A model generated the notes under the pieces. That model was not told the origin of the DNA and did not search any database. It was given only the letters and a program-made list of their open reading frames with translations. 64,000 bases of DNA from Acidimicrobiaceae bacterium (GTDB taxonomy: Bacteria; Actinomycetota; Acidimicrobiia; Acidimicrobiales; Ilumatobacteraceae). Both the position numbers and the translations under genes were made by a program. Numbering within the stretch: position 1 is the stretch's first letter; each line of letters starts with the position of its first letter. Where the stretch lies: positions 138,926-202,925 of the forward strand of contig JADKGZ010000007.1 in NCBI GenBank assembly GCA_016722025.1. Reading direction: 5' to 3'. Below are positions 8,024-17,966 of this stretch, piece by piece.

Positions 8024-9902
8024 TCAGCCGGCGGTGATCTCGCGCAGGAAGGCCTCGGCCTCGGCGCGGTGGCGGGTGCGCTTCATCGGCGGCAGTGCCT
8101 TCACGATGTCCCACCGGTAGTTGGCCTTGCCGAGTCGCGGGTCCATCACCGCCACGACACCCCGATCGTTGGCAGTGCGGATGAGACGGCCGGTTGCCTG
8201 GGCCAGCAGCATCGAGGCGCGCGGCAGGTCGATCTGACTGAAGGCCGCTGCGCCCAGGACCTCGCGGCGGGCCGACAGCAATGGGTCGTCAGGGCGGGGG
8301 AACGGGATGCGATCGATCACCACCAGGCTCAGCGTGCGGCCTGGGATGTCGACGCCTTGGAAGAAGCCGGCGGTTGCGAACAGGCACGCGTGCTCGTCGT
8401 CGCTGAACGCCTTCACCAACGCGGTCTTCGGCAGGTCGCGTTGAGTGAGGATGGGCACGTCGACCGTGAGCCGCACGGCCTCGGCGGCGGCGTCCATCGC
8501 CTTCCAACTGGTGAACAGCGCGAGCGTTCGGCCCCCCGCTGCCGTGATGAGCGCGGTCAGCTCCTGGTGCACCGCCGGTCCATACTGCGGGTGAACGGGG
8601 GTCGGGCATGTGCACCGCGCAGTAGAGCATCGCGTGGTGCTCGTAGTCGAAGGGGCTGCCCACGTCGATCTCGTCGAACCCGCCCGGCGGCAGCCCGACG
8701 CGTGCACCGAGCGAAGCGGGAATGGTGGCGCTGGCGAGGATGGCGGTGCGCTGCGACCAGATGCCGTTGTTGAGCACGCCACCGACCTCCAGCGGGGCGA
8801 TCTCCAGGCGCGGGTAGTCGGGGCCGCCGCTGACGAACGCGACGAAACCCTCGCGGTTGTCGAGCGCGAGGTCGATGCTGTCCTGCAGGCGGGTGGCCAG
8901 TTGCTGGCCGCGCATCTTGCGGGCCTTGGCGTCCTCGACGTCGGAGTCGATGGCCCCCAACGCAGTGAGTGCTCGCTGCACGCGGCCGCGCACGTCGACC
9001 AACATCTCCTGCACCGGTGCAGGGAACGGGCGCGGCAGGCGTTGGCCGAGGAACGGCACCAGCACGTCGCGCACCACCAGCGAAGCCTCGGCCACGCCCC
9101 CGACCAGCTGTGGATCGTCGAGGATGCGCTTCAGTGCGGCGGTGAGCGTGGTGAAGCGGCCCCCGGCGACCTGCACGCCGACCGTGTCGCTCATGATGTC
9201 TTCCAGCTGGTGGGCCTCGTCCATCACGACCACGTCGTGCTCGGGCAGCAACATGCCGCCGCTGCCCACGTGCAGCCCGTAGAGGTGCATGTTGACCACC
9301 ACCACGTCGGCCACGGAGGCACGAGTGCGGGCGGCTTCGGCGAAGCACACCGATCCCATCGGGCAGCGGGTGGCGCCGGGGCACTCGTCGCTGCCGACGC
9401 TGACCGCCTGCCATGCTCGATCGCTGGGTGCCCAGTCGAGCCCCGCCTGGTCGCCGGTATCGGTGGTGCCCGACCATGCGACGAGCCGGTTGATCTCCAC
9501 CTTGGTCGTTGCGGCGAACTCCTCCAGCTCGAGCTGGCCGCTGTCGGCCCCCTGGATCTCGCGCACACGCTGCATGCACACGTAGTTGCTGCGCCCCTTG
9601 AGCACCGCCCAGTCGAACGGGATGCCCAGGTGCGCTTCCAGGAACGGCAGGTCCTTCGCCGCCAACTGATCCTGCAGCGCCTTCGTTGCCGTGGCGACGA
9701 CCACTCGTTTGCCTGCCACGATCGCTGGTACGAGGTAGCCGAGCGTCTTGCCCGTGCCCGTGCCCGCTTGCACGACGAGGTGCCGGCCGCTGTCGATCGA
9801 GCTGGCCACCGCTTGCGCCATCTGCCGCTGGCCGGGTCGCTCTTCGGCAGCGGGGAGTGCGCCGGTGACTGCAGCGAGAGCGGCTGTGACATCGGCGCTC
9901 AT
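8024..9902 (-). CDS. dinG: DinG-type ATP-dependent DNA helicase (XPD-like, Fe-S), frameshifted
   Basis: Superfamily 2 helicase of the DinG/XPD type. Walker A is AGTGTGKTLGYLVP (about 47-60) and the DEAH box is MDEAHQLED. Four cysteines between them (NYVCMQ, ECPGATRCPMGSVC) fit the Fe-S cluster of DNA-repair helicases. The C-terminal half has the ATGRLIRTANDRG arginine-finger motif. The start is ATG 9902, overlapping the upstream stop as ATGA. The frame breaks at about 8593-8600 (HMPDPR, then HPQYGPAVH in the next frame); removing one base rejoins it. Family role: unwinding of R-loops or damaged forks. Confidence 0.88.
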
Positions 9903-10552
9903 CGGTTGCTCCTGCGACTCGACAACTCGACTCGCACGTCGTGCACCGAAGGCTCGTGCTGGTGGACGAAGATTCGGTGTACCTCGAGCGCGGCCACGGC
10001 CAGTTGGGTGGTGGTGGCCGGCGCCAGGTCGGTGCCGAGTGCGTCGTGTCGGCTGCGCAGGAATGCGGCTGCGGCTCGTACCGCGGCATGCTCGGCCGAG
10101 TCGCTGCTCGATGCGTACGTGAACTCCCACCGTGCCGCCTGGGTGGCGATCGGTGCCTTTCCCGGTTCGTCGGGCAGCACCCCGGCTGCGGGGAACACCC
10201 GGCAGTCGTAGGTTCGGCATGTGCGCGGCCGATGCTCGTAGATGCTGCATCCGTCGGTGCGCAGCATCGGGCACCGGCCGTGCTCGTCGTAGCCCATCAG
10301 CACGTGGCCGCGGGGAAGGCCGGGTGCCGGGAAGAGCAGTGCCTCCGGAACGTGGGCCAGCACGTCTTGCTCATCGGGCGCGATGTGGACGAACTGCGCC
10401 GACGAGCAGCACGCGACGCACGAACCACATGCGACGTCGGTGGCGCCTTCACCACGGATGGCCGCCAGCACCTCTGCCAGCCACGACGAGAAGTCGCCGG
10501 CGGAGAGTGGGCCGTCGGCGGAGAGTGGGCCGTCGGCCGCGAGTTCGGGCAT
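9899..10552 (-). CDS. YkgJ-family cysteine-cluster protein
   Basis: 217 aa. Conserved cysteines occur as CGSCVACC (about 43-50), GRCPML, GCSIYEHRPRTCRTYDC, the pattern of the YkgJ/Fe-S or zinc-binding cluster family. Biochemical role is not known. The C-terminal ~60 residues are extra and unremarkable. The N-terminus contains a duplicated LSADGP hexapeptide from an 18-bp tandem repeat. It sits 3 bp after uppS and overlaps dinG by 4 bp, so the three probably form one transcription unit. Confidence 0.8.
   Translation of the reverse strand: MPELAADGPLSADGPLSAGDFSSWLAEVLAAIRGEGATDVACGSCVACCSSAQFVHIAPDEQDVLAHVPEALLFPAPGLPRGHVLMGYDEHGRCPMLRTDGCSIYEHRPRTCRTYDCRVFPAAGVLPDEPGKAPIATQAARWEFTYASSSDSAEHAAVRAAAAFLRSRHDALGTDLAPATTTQLAVAALEVHRIFVHQHEPSVHDVRVELSSRRSNR
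10501..10536 (-). repeat. Two exact 18-bp tandem repeats
   Basis: Units 10501-10518 and 10519-10536 are identical. They encode a duplicated six-residue segment near the N-terminus of the YkgJ-family protein. Probably a recent slippage duplication. Confidence 0.85.
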
Positions 10553-10555
10553 GGC

Positions 10556-11236
10556 TCAGTGGACGAGGGCGAGCGCGGCGTCGAGCTCGTGGCCGTCGAA
10601 GTCGGGCCACGGGCGATCGGTGAAGTAGACCTCGGCGCCCATGCTCTGCCACAGCATGAAGTTGGAGATGCGCAGCTCGCCCGAGGTGCGCACCATCACA
10701 TCGACCGGTGGCAGTTCGGGCAGGTACAGGTGGCGGCCGATGGCGGCTTGGTCGACCATGCCCTCTGCCGCGGCGGCCTGTGCGGCGTGAACGATCTCGG
10801 CGTGGCTGCCGTAGTCGAAGGCGACCGTGAGCACCATGCCGGTGTTCGACTCGGTGTCGGCGATGGCCTTGCGGATGGCACGCTGCACGTACTTCGGGGT
10901 GCGGGCGTCGGCGCTGTCGAACGGGCGCCCCATCCACTGGATGCGAACGTTGAGCTCGTTGAGCTCGGCGACGCGCCCGAAGAGCTTCTTGTGCAGGCCA
11001 AGGATGTGGCGCACCTCGGTGCGGGGACGCACCCAGTTCTCGGTGGAGAAGCCGAACACGGTGAGCCAGCCGACGTTGCGGGTGACCGCAATGCGAACCA
11101 GGCGGGCCAGGTTCTCTTCGCCCTCGGTGTGACCCTCGGTGCGCGGGAGGTGCTTGCGCTTGGCCCACCGGCCGTTGCCGTCCATGATGCACGCCACGTG
11201 CACCAGGCGTGGGCCGGAGGTGGTGGGGCTGCTCAC
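10556..11236 (-). CDS. uppS: Undecaprenyl diphosphate synthase (cis-prenyltransferase), lacking the usual C-terminal tail
   Basis: 226 aa. Catalytic features are present: MDGNGRWA with the metal-binding Asp at residue 19, FGFSTENW, and RTSGELRISNFMLWQ followed by YFTDRPWPDFDGHEL. It would elongate farnesyl diphosphate to the C55 lipid carrier for wall synthesis, acting at the inner face of the membrane. Family members run to ~250 aa and end in a tail with RRFGG (the RXG motif that reaches across the dimer). Here the protein stops at LDAALALVH, and no frame before the next gene (3 bp on) encodes that tail. The start is GTG at 11236, with TAGGGT 8 nt upstream. A divergent UppS-like gene lies 100 bp away. 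Confidence 0.9.
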   Translation of the reverse strand: MSSPTTSGPRLVHVACIMDGNGRWAKRKHLPRTEGHTEGEENLARLVRIAVTRNVGWLTVFGFSTENWVRPRTEVRHILGLHKKLFGRVAELNELNVRIQWMGRPFDSADARTPKYVQRAIRKAIADTESNTGMVLTVAFDYGSHAEIVHAAQAAAAEGMVDQAAIGRHLYLPELPPVDVMVRTSGELRISNFMLWQSMGAEVYFTDRPWPDFDGHELDAALALVH

Positions 11237-11244
11237 GGCACAGC

Positions 11245-11250
11245 ACCCTA
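11245..11250 (-). promoter_or_regulatory. Putative -10 (TAGGGT) of uppS
   Basis: Minus-strand TAGGGT lies 8 nt before the uppS GTG with no Shine-Dalgarno between, consistent with leaderless transcription. The opposing UppS-like gene has GACAAT at 11325-11330, 6 nt before its ATG. Confidence 0.4.
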
Positions 11251-11336
11251 GTGGCCGCCCGGCGCCACGACCCGGCTGTCGGCGGGCGGACGACACCGTG
11301 CCCACAAACCTGCCGGCCACGTGGGACAATGGTCGC

Positions 11337-11876
11337 ATGAGTGCTACGACCACTGAAGGGGTGTCGCTTCGCCACGTCGTCGTGGTCGGTGGCACGGCTG
11401 CCGAGTGGGCGCTCACTCCAGCCGATCAGTGGGCCGATCGGTTGAGCGAGCTGTGCAAGGTGGCCGACCACGCCGGCGCCAACTGGCTCACCGTGCGGCC
11501 GTTCGGCCCCGGTGGCGAGCCGGTTCGCACCATGGTGCAACAGCAGGTCACGGTCGGCAGCTGCGCGGCGACCGTGCAACCCGACGACGACGGTCGCGCT
11601 CGGCTCACGCGAGCGGTTGCCGGGCTCCAGGCCGGCGGCACTCCGATCACCGAAGCCACGATCAGTGCGGCGCTCAACGCACCGGCCGCGGCCGACCCAG
11701 ACCTGGTGGTCGTCGTGGGCGCCAAGCACCGGATGCCGCCGTCGCTGGTGTGGGAACTGGCGTACAGCGAGCTCGTGTTCCTCGACACCACGTGGCAGCA
11801 CTTCGGGCCCGGTCACCTCGACGAAGCGATCGGCTCCTACGCGCACCGCCATCGCCGCTTCGGCGGCATCGACTAG
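11337..11876 (+). CDS. Catalytically degenerate UppS-like protein (possible cis-prenyltransferase partner subunit)
   Basis: 179 aa. I align it by eye to UppS without gaps at the N-terminus: HVVVVGGTAAEWA at residues 13-25 corresponds to HVACIMDGNGRWA, so the catalytic Asp19 is Gly and the Asn-Gly-Arg is lost, while Trp24 and Ala25 stay. ANWLTVRPFGPGG matches the YLTxYxFSxEN strand. Near the C-terminus SLVWELAYSELVFLDTTW parallels NFMLWQSMGAEVYFTDRPW, but the Ser-Gly-Glu is gone. It ends in HRRFGGID, which holds the RXG motif (residues 174-176) absent from the neighbouring UppS. It is about 45 residues shorter, mainly in the middle. It is divergent from uppS and 8 bp before recO. The paralogy is a manual reading. 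Confidence 0.7.
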   Translation: MSATTTEGVSLRHVVVVGGTAAEWALTPADQWADRLSELCKVADHAGANWLTVRPFGPGGEPVRTMVQQQVTVGSCAATVQPDDDGRARLTRAVAGLQAGGTPITEATISAALNAPAAADPDLVVVVGAKHRMPPSLVWELAYSELVFLDTTWQHFGPGHLDEAIGSYAHRHRRFGGID

Positions 11877-11884
11877 GCGGCGAA

Positions 11885-12607
11885 GTGGCGAGCCACCTCT
11901 ATCGCGACACGGCGGTCGTGTTGCGCACCTACAAGTTGGGTGAAGCCGACCGCATCGTGGTGCTGCTCACCGAGCACCATGGCAAGGTGCGCGCAGTGGC
12001 CAAGGGGGTGCGCAAGACGATGTCGCGCTTCGGCGCTCGGCTGGAGCCGATGAGCCACGTCCGCCTGTTGCTCGCCCAAGGCCGCGAGCTCGACATCGTC
12101 AGCCAGGCCGAGGCCGTGGAGTCGCTGGCGCCGATGGTGGTCGACCTCGACCACCTCACCTCCGGCATCGCGGTGCTCGAGGCCGCCGACCAGATGTCGC
12201 TCGACCGCGAACCGAATCCGCAGCTCTACCGCATGGTGGTGGGCGCCCTACGCACGATCGGCGAGCGTGGTGGCTCGCTGGTGGTTCCGGCGTTCTTCTG
12301 GAAGCTGCTCGCGGCCGAGGGGGTTCGGCCAGAGCTCGACCAGTGCGTGCGCTGCGGCGAGGCGGGCCCACTGGTGGCGTTCGACATGAACCAGGGTGGC
12401 GTGCTGTGCCGCGCCTGTCGCACGGGCGCGCCGCTGGGCGAAGAGGCTCTTGCCGTGATGCGGATGATCCTGGGCGGGCGGCTCAACGACGCGCTGTCCA
12501 TGCCACCGTCGCGCACCACTCATGAAGTCGCCGCGCATGCCACGCGGGCGCTCGAGCACCACATCGAGCGCCGGCTGCGCACCGTGGCGATGTTCGAGAC
12601 TCACTGA
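11885..12607 (+). CDS. recO: DNA repair protein RecO
   Basis: 240 aa. Opens with the RecO OB-fold start (LYRDTAVVLRTYKLGEADRIV) and continues with HGKVRAVAKGVRKTMSRFG, both typical. A zinc-binding pair follows near residue 155: CVRC, then CRAC about 26 residues on. RecO anneals SSB-coated DNA and loads RecA with RecR in the RecF pathway. The start is GTG at 11885, 8 bp after the upstream stop. recO next to uppS is a common actinobacterial arrangement. Confidence 0.92.
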   Translation: MASHLYRDTAVVLRTYKLGEADRIVVLLTEHHGKVRAVAKGVRKTMSRFGARLEPMSHVRLLLAQGRELDIVSQAEAVESLAPMVVDLDHLTSGIAVLEAADQMSLDREPNPQLYRMVVGALRTIGERGGSLVVPAFFWKLLAAEGVRPELDQCVRCGEAGPLVAFDMNQGGVLCRACRTGAPLGEEALAVMRMILGGRLNDALSMPPSRTTHEVAAHATRALEHHIERRLRTVAMFETH

Positions 12608-12638
12608 GGCCGGGGCGGCGGCCGGTGGCGCACGTGTG

Positions 12639-13418
12639 TCAGCAGTCGCCGAACAGGAAGATCGGCACCTCGCCCGTCTCCATCCAGATCACCGTCACGT
12701 CGGCAGGGGCGGGCGCCCCGATGACGTAGTTGCCCATGTCGTCGAACGAGCCGAACGGCTCACCCTCTGATTCCAGGGTGAGGCGAATGCCGTCGACGGT
12801 GCCGCTGCCCACGGAGTAGCAGCCGCCTTCGTCGGCAGTGATCTCGGGTGCATCGCTCCAGCGTGTGCCGATGGTGACCCCCGAGCTGGATTGCAGCGCG
12901 GTGCTCGAGTCGTCGTGGTACGTCCAGCCGGTGAACGACAGCGATTCGGCGGCAGCGCCACCGAACTCGGCGCAGAACTGCATCGACCAGCACACCGTGC
13001 GGCCCAATGGCGCGACGAAGCCGGTTTCGCCGTCGGCGGTGGTGAACTGGCCCAGCCCGTCGGCGGCGGGGTAGTCGGCGCCGACGTCGCTGGCGGGTGG
13101 CCCCAGCTGCTCGGTGAGGCCATCGACGACGGTTGCGGCGGCTGCGCCGAGTGCGAACTCGCCGATGCCATCGCCGCGCAGCACCAGCGGCTCGGGTGCC
13201 GCAGCGGTGGTGGTGGTCGCTGCCACCGTGGTGGTGGGCCCGGTGGTGGTGGCGGCGTCGGTGCCGGGCACGCTCGACTCGGAAGTCGCTGTGGCCTCGG
13301 CGACGGTGGATGAGGCGGCCTCGCCACCGCCGACGACCTTCGAGCTGCTGCATGCCGCGAGCGAGGCAAACGCCACAGTGAGGCCGATGACGGCAACGCG
13401 GCGAGGACTCCTGGTCAT
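12639..13418 (-). CDS. Secreted lipoprotein of unknown function
   Basis: 259 aa. A basic N-terminus and hydrophobic stretch end in the lipobox LAAC (Cys at about 23), followed by a Ser/Thr/Ala-rich spacer (about 24-75) and a globular domain with GIGEFALGA near its start and three or four cysteines. A globular part of this type with a Thr-rich linker is common in actinobacterial surface lipoproteins. I do not recognise its function. AAGGAG precedes the ATG at 13418. It is divergent from glyS. Confidence 0.75.
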   Translation of the reverse strand: MTRSPRRVAVIGLTVAFASLAACSSSKVVGGGEAASSTVAEATATSESSVPGTDAATTTGPTTTVAATTTTAAAPEPLVLRGDGIGEFALGAAAATVVDGLTEQLGPPASDVGADYPAADGLGQFTTADGETGFVAPLGRTVCWSMQFCAEFGGAAAESLSFTGWTYHDDSSTALQSSSGVTIGTRWSDAPEITADEGGCYSVGSGTVDGIRLTLESEGEPFGSFDDMGNYVIGAPAPADVTVIWMETGEVPIFLFGDC

Positions 13419-13530
13419 GATCTGCTCCTTCCGAGCTTCTCGGGCCTACGTGGCCCTCGGTGAGGAACACGTAGTCCCTGCAGCCTGCCACTTTTCGGAA
13501 ATGATTTCGCGGCTGCTCGGAGGGTGCCCG

Positions 13531-13536
13531 TAGCCT
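13531..13536 (+). promoter_or_regulatory. Putative -10 (TAGCCT) of glyS
   Basis: TAGCCT lies 9 nt before the glyS ATG, with no Shine-Dalgarno sequence in between. Confidence 0.4.
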
Positions 13537-13545
13537 TGCACCGCT

Positions 13546-14857
13546 ATGGCTGCCACCGAACTCGACCAGGTCGTCAATCTCTGCAAGCGGCGGGGCTTCG
13601 TGTACCCGTCGGCCGAGATCTACGGCGGCTTTCGCTCCAGCTACGACTACGGCCCGCTCGGCTCGCTGATGCTGCGCAACGTGCGCGAGGCCTGGATTCG
13701 CACGATGGTGCAGCAGCGCGACGATGTCGTGCTCATCGACGCGGCGATTCTCGCGCCGCCGCAGGTGTTCGAAGCCAGTGGCCATCTCGCCAACTTCAGC
13801 GACCCGTTGGTCGACTGCACGAAGTGCAAGCAGCGGTTCCGGGAAGACCACCTCACCGACCCCGACGTGTGCCCCAACTGCGGCGCCACCGGCTCGTTCA
13901 CCGAGGCCCGCGCCTTCAACCTGATGTTCAAGACCTACGCCGGCCCGGTGGAAGGCAGGGCGCCGAGGTGTACATGCGCCCCGAGACCGCGCAGGGCATG
14001 TTCGTCAACTTCCTCAACGTGCTGCAGACCAGCCGCAAGAAGCCGCCGTTCGGCATCGCCCAGGTGGGCAAGAGCTTCCGCAACGAGATCACGCCGGGCA
14101 ACTTCATCTTCCGTACTCGCGAGTTCGAGCAGATGGAGCTCGAGTTCTTCGTGCCGCCCGCCGAGAGCGCCCAGTGGTACGAGTACTGGTGCAATACCCG
14201 TCTGCAGTGGTACATCGATCTCGGCATCCCTGCCGAGATGCTCGTCCTGCGCCCTCACGACGCCGACGAGCTGAGCCACTACAGCAGCGGCACCAGCGAC
14301 ATCGAGTTCATGTACCCGTGGGGTTGGGGCGAGCTGGAAGGCGTGGCCCAGCGCACCGACTACGACCTCAAGCAGCACGCCGAGCACAGCGGCCAGAAGC
14401 TCGACTACTTCGACCAGGCCAACAACGAGCGCTACGTGCCGTACGTGATCGAGCCTGCCGCCGGCGTGAACCGCGCGATGGCCGCGTTCCTGCTGGCCGC
14501 GTACGACGAGGACATCGTCAACGACGAGCCGCGCACGGTGCTGCGCCTGCACCCGCGCCTCGCGCCGTACAAGGTGGCGGTGCTGCCGCTGTCGCAAGAA
14601 GGGAGACGCTCACGCCGCTGGCCCGCCAGATCTACGGCACGCTCGCCGATCGCTACATGGTCGACTACGACGAGACCCAGGCGATCGGCAAGCGCTACCG
14701 CCGCCAGGACGAGATCGGCACACCGCTGTGCGTCACCGTCGACTTCGACTCGCTGGAGGATGGTGCGGTCACCATCCGCGATCGCGACACCACCGAGCAG
14801 GTGCGTGTGCCGATCGAGTCGCTGGCCGCCGAGGTCGCAGCACGTCTCGGCTTCTAG
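13546..14857 (+). CDS. glyS: Glycyl-tRNA synthetase, class II dimeric type, two frameshifts
   Basis: Charges tRNA-Gly with glycine. N-terminal part: LCKRRGFVYPSAEIYGG and SSYDYGPLG; a zinc-type CTKC...CPNC insertion; class II motif 2 around FRNEITPGNFIFRTREFEQ; motif 3 with AAGVNRAMAAFLL; and a C-terminal anticodon-binding domain. The frame breaks near 13955 (GPVEG, then AEVYMRPETAQG) and near 14594-14604 (VLPLS, then ETLTPLARQ). Both are repairable by one- or two-base changes. As this enzyme is essential and no other copy is visible, error in the consensus is the likely cause. About 437 codons overall, near family length. Confidence 0.9.
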
Positions 14858-14967
14858 CGCTTGCTGCGTGGGCCGGGCGAGCGGCGAGGGCGCTGACCGG
14901 CTGGGTGCGGGCACTCGCTCAACGACAACGACAACTGCGGTTGCGGGGGGTGCCAACTGTCGTTTCC

Positions 14968-15003
14968 GTGCCACGACAGAAACAACCCGCACGGGCGTGG
15001 CAC
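14968..15003. repeat. 8-bp inverted repeat between glyS and the SulP gene
   Basis: gtgccacg (14968-14975) pairs with cgtggcac (14996-15003) over a 20-nt loop, in the 231-bp convergent gap after glyS. A weak terminator is possible. I see no coding sequence in this gap. Confidence 0.3.
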
Positions 15004-15088
15004 AGCGCAGTGACCCTCCTGGTGCGGCCGGTGCGAGGCTGCGGGCCATGTTGCACCGCTCATCCAACAGCGTGACGGGTGAACGGCT

Positions 15089-16757
15089 TCACGATTCGCG
15101 ATTGTGGAACGCCCGCACCGCGCCGTTGATGGTGGGGTACGTGTGCACCTGACCCGTCGGCTGGAGCAGGCCGGCTCGCCGGAGGCGATCGAGCACCCGC
15201 TCGTTCGCTCGCGCCACCGCGATGACCGCCACCCCCGCCGTTTGCAGATGGCCGATCAACTCGCCCAGCATCTCGACCGCCGATGCGTCGAGCGCGCCGA
15301 TCCCTTCGCAGTCCATCACGAGCCACTCTCGTCGCCCGGGTTGTCGGCGAGCACCTGTTGCACACGATCGCTAAGCGCTCGGCGTTCACGAAGAACAACG
15401 GAGCGTCGAATCGAAACACCACCAGCCCAGGCGATGTGAGTGCTGCCGGATACTCGTTCACGTCCACCCAGCCGTCGACGTCGGGCATGTCGCCCAGCAC
15501 GGCATCGTGCGGGCGGGCGATGTTGGCCAACGCGACGGCGATCGACAACGCCACTGCGATGACGATGCCGTACAGCACTCCGAGTACCACCACACCTGTG
15601 GTGGCCACCACTGCGAGTACGCACTCTGCGCGGCTCACACGCCAGAGCGACACGAAACCCGACACATCGATGATGGTGACGGCGGCCATGAGAATGACGG
15701 CCGCGAGCGCCGTTCGTGGGATCTCGGCCAACAGCGGCCGAGCGAACAGCAGCGATGCCACCACGAAGGCGGCAGCCACCAACGACACCAGCTGAGTGCG
15801 CGAGCCCAGCGAGGCCGGCACCGCCGTGCGGCTCGCGCTCGACGACAGCGGAAACCCCTGCGACAGACCGGATGTGAGGTTGGTGAGGCCCAGTGCCAAC
15901 AGCTCCTGGTTCGGTTCGATGCGGTAGCCCTTCCGCGAGGCGATTGCTCTGGCGGTGAGCACGTTGTCGGTGAACCCGACGAGTGCGATGCCTGCCGCCA
16001 CCGGCAGCAGCAACGCCAAGTCGTGCAACGACACATCAGGCAGGCTGGGGGTGGGTAGCCCCGCCGGGATGCTGCCCACCATCGCGACACCGTGCTGCTC
16101 GAGCGAGAGCATCGCCGCGACGGCGGTTGCCAGGACCACTCCGATGAGCGCCGACGGTGCGGAGGGGAGTCGCCACTTGAGCAGCAGCATCACCGCCAGC
16201 GCGGCGACCCCGAGCGTCGCCGTCGGCCAGTTCACCTCGTCGAGTCGCGTCGCGAACTGCCACAGGCGCGGGAAGAAGTCGTCGGCGTCGATGGGTACGG
16301 CGGTGAGGCCGGAGAGCTGGCTGCTCACCAGCGTGAGGCCGACGCCGGTGATGTAGCCCACGAGTACCGGCTTGGACAGCATCGACGCGAGGTAGCCAAG
16401 CCGAAGTGCCCAGGCGACGAGGCACACCGCCGCGACCACCATCGCCAAGGCGGCCATCAGCGTGACGTAGCGCGCGCCGTCGCCGCCGGCGATCGCCGCA
16501 ACGCCCGATGCGGCGAGGAGCGCGGTGCCCGGCTCGGGGCCGACGCCGAGGTGGCGGCTGGTACCGAAGAAGGCGTACACCACGAGCGCACCGATGACCG
16601 CGTAGAAGCCGTATTGCGGTGCGAGCCCGGCGAGGGCCGCATAGCCCATCGACTGCGGGATGAGCATTGCCCCGACCGTGAGGCCGGCGAGCACGTCGGG
16701 TCGCAGCCAGCTGCGTTGATAGGCACGGAGAACGCCGAGACCAGGCAGCAGCCGCAT
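15089..16757 (-). CDS. SulP-family anion permease with STAS domain, two frameshifts
   Basis: Start region LAGLTVGAMLIPQSMGYAALAG is the SulP signature (TM1-2). Multiple hydrophobic helices follow to about residue 410, then a cytoplasmic STAS domain with MDCEGIGALDASAVEML near the end. Family substrates are sulfate, bicarbonate or other anions; none can be assigned here. The frame changes near 15372 and again near 15327, both within the linker into the STAS domain (NAERL / SDRVQQVLADNPGDE / WLVMDCEG). TATCCT lies 6 nt before the ATG at 16757. The stop of the antiporter gene is 15 bp upstream, so the two may be co-transcribed. Confidence 0.85.
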
Positions 16758-16772
16758 GCCCGCAGGATACGT

Positions 16773-17966
16773 CTACGAGCTGACGAGTTCTGGCTGCGGT
16801 GCGGGCAGCAGTCGCGACGGGATCAACCTCGAGAGCGCCTTCGACCGCATGGAGAGCACCGGGCTGACCACGGCGAGGGTGAGCACGTATACACCGACGA
16901 ACGGCGTCAGCCGTTGGTCGAGCCCGGCGTCGGTGGCCAGCACCGCCAGGATGAGGGCGAACTCGCCGCGGGCGACCACCGAGAAGGCGATGTTCGCGGC
17001 GGCTTCGCGATTGAGGCGGTTCAGCCGCGCCGCGCCGATCGCCGCCACGATCGCGAGCAGCAGCGACATGCACACGGCGGCCAGAGCGGGAACGGCCACT
17101 TTGCCGATCTCACCCGGGTCGATCACGAGGCCGAAGTGGAAGAAGAACAACGCACCGAACGCATCACGCAGAGGGAGCACCAGCCGCTCGATCCGTTGCT
17201 TGGCGATCGTTCCCGACAAGACGAGGCCGGCCATGAACGCTCCGATCGCATCGCTGACACCCAGTTGGTACGCGATTCCTGCCACCAACAGGGCGAACCC
17301 GACGAAGAGCACGACGAGCAGCTTGTCGTCAGGCGCGCTGATGACGCGTCCGACGACAGCCCTGCCATACCGTGCCAGCAGGCCGAGCGCGATCAGGAAC
17401 GCAAGTGCGCGCACGAACAGCAGCACCGCTTCGCCGGTGTTCGCGGCGGTGCCCAACACCGGCGCGAGAGCGGCGAGGTACAGCGCGAGGAACAGGTCTT
17501 CGAGCACGATGATGCCAAGGATCAGGCTCGTCTCGGGGTTCCTCAATCGCCGTAGCTCGACGAGCAGCTTGGTGACGATCGCAGATGACGAGATGCCTGT
17601 CGCTCCCGCGATGATGAACGCTTCCTTCGTGCCCCAACCGATGGCGAAGCCGAGCAGCAGCCCTGCACCGATGTTCAGTGTCAGGTAGAGCGCGGCAGAG
17701 GTCAGCAACGTGCGGCCGCCCGACGTGAGGTCTTCGAGCGAGAACTCGACGCCGAGGTAGAAGAGCAAGAAGATCAACCCGAAGGCTGCGAGCAGCTCCA
17801 GATCCTCCGGATGCGCGAACAACACCGGCCCTGGGGTGTTGGGCCCGGCGAGGATGCCCGCCCCGACGAAGAGCGGGATCGTCGGCAGTCCGATTCGGCG
17901 ACCGATGCGAGCGAGCAGGCCGGCAAGCAGGAACGCGAGGCCGAGAACGATGAGCTCGCGACCCAT
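16773..17966 (-). CDS. CPA2-family cation:proton antiporter (KefB-like membrane domain)
   Basis: 397 aa, about 12 hydrophobic helices. Motifs: GLPTIPLFVGAGILAGP in TM2-3, FLLFYLGVEFSLEDL, GATGISSSAIV, LEDLFLAL and GEFALILAV. This is the membrane domain of CPA2 Na+(K+)/H+ antiporters; no RCK (TrkA-N) domain is fused. It exchanges monovalent cations for protons across the membrane. A KhtT-like regulatory partner, often adjacent in this family, is not seen next to it. It precedes the SulP gene by 15 bp. Confidence 0.88.
   Translation of the reverse strand: MGRELIVLGLAFLLAGLLARIGRRIGLPTIPLFVGAGILAGPNTPGPVLFAHPEDLELLAAFGLIFLLFYLGVEFSLEDLTSGGRTLLTSAALYLTLNIGAGLLLGFAIGWGTKEAFIIAGATGISSSAIVTKLLVELRRLRNPETSLILGIIVLEDLFLALYLAALAPVLGTAANTGEAVLLFVRALAFLIALGLLARYGRAVVGRVISAPDDKLLVVLFVGFALLVAGIAYQLGVSDAIGAFMAGLVLSGTIAKQRIERLVLPLRDAFGALFFFHFGLVIDPGEIGKVAVPALAAVCMSLLLAIVAAIGAARLNRLNREAAANIAFSVVARGEFALILAVLATDAGLDQRLTPFVGVYVLTLAVVSPVLSMRSKALSRLIPSRLLPAPQPELVSS

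Noticed and set aside
13955..14604. Programmed frameshifting in glyS
   Set aside because: No slippery heptamer or downstream structure that fits, two independent breaks, and the same kind of break in many unrelated genes. Consensus error explains all.
14858..15088. Small RNA or riboswitch after glyS
   Set aside because: Only a weak 8-bp inverted repeat is visible. Nothing resembles a known RNA family.
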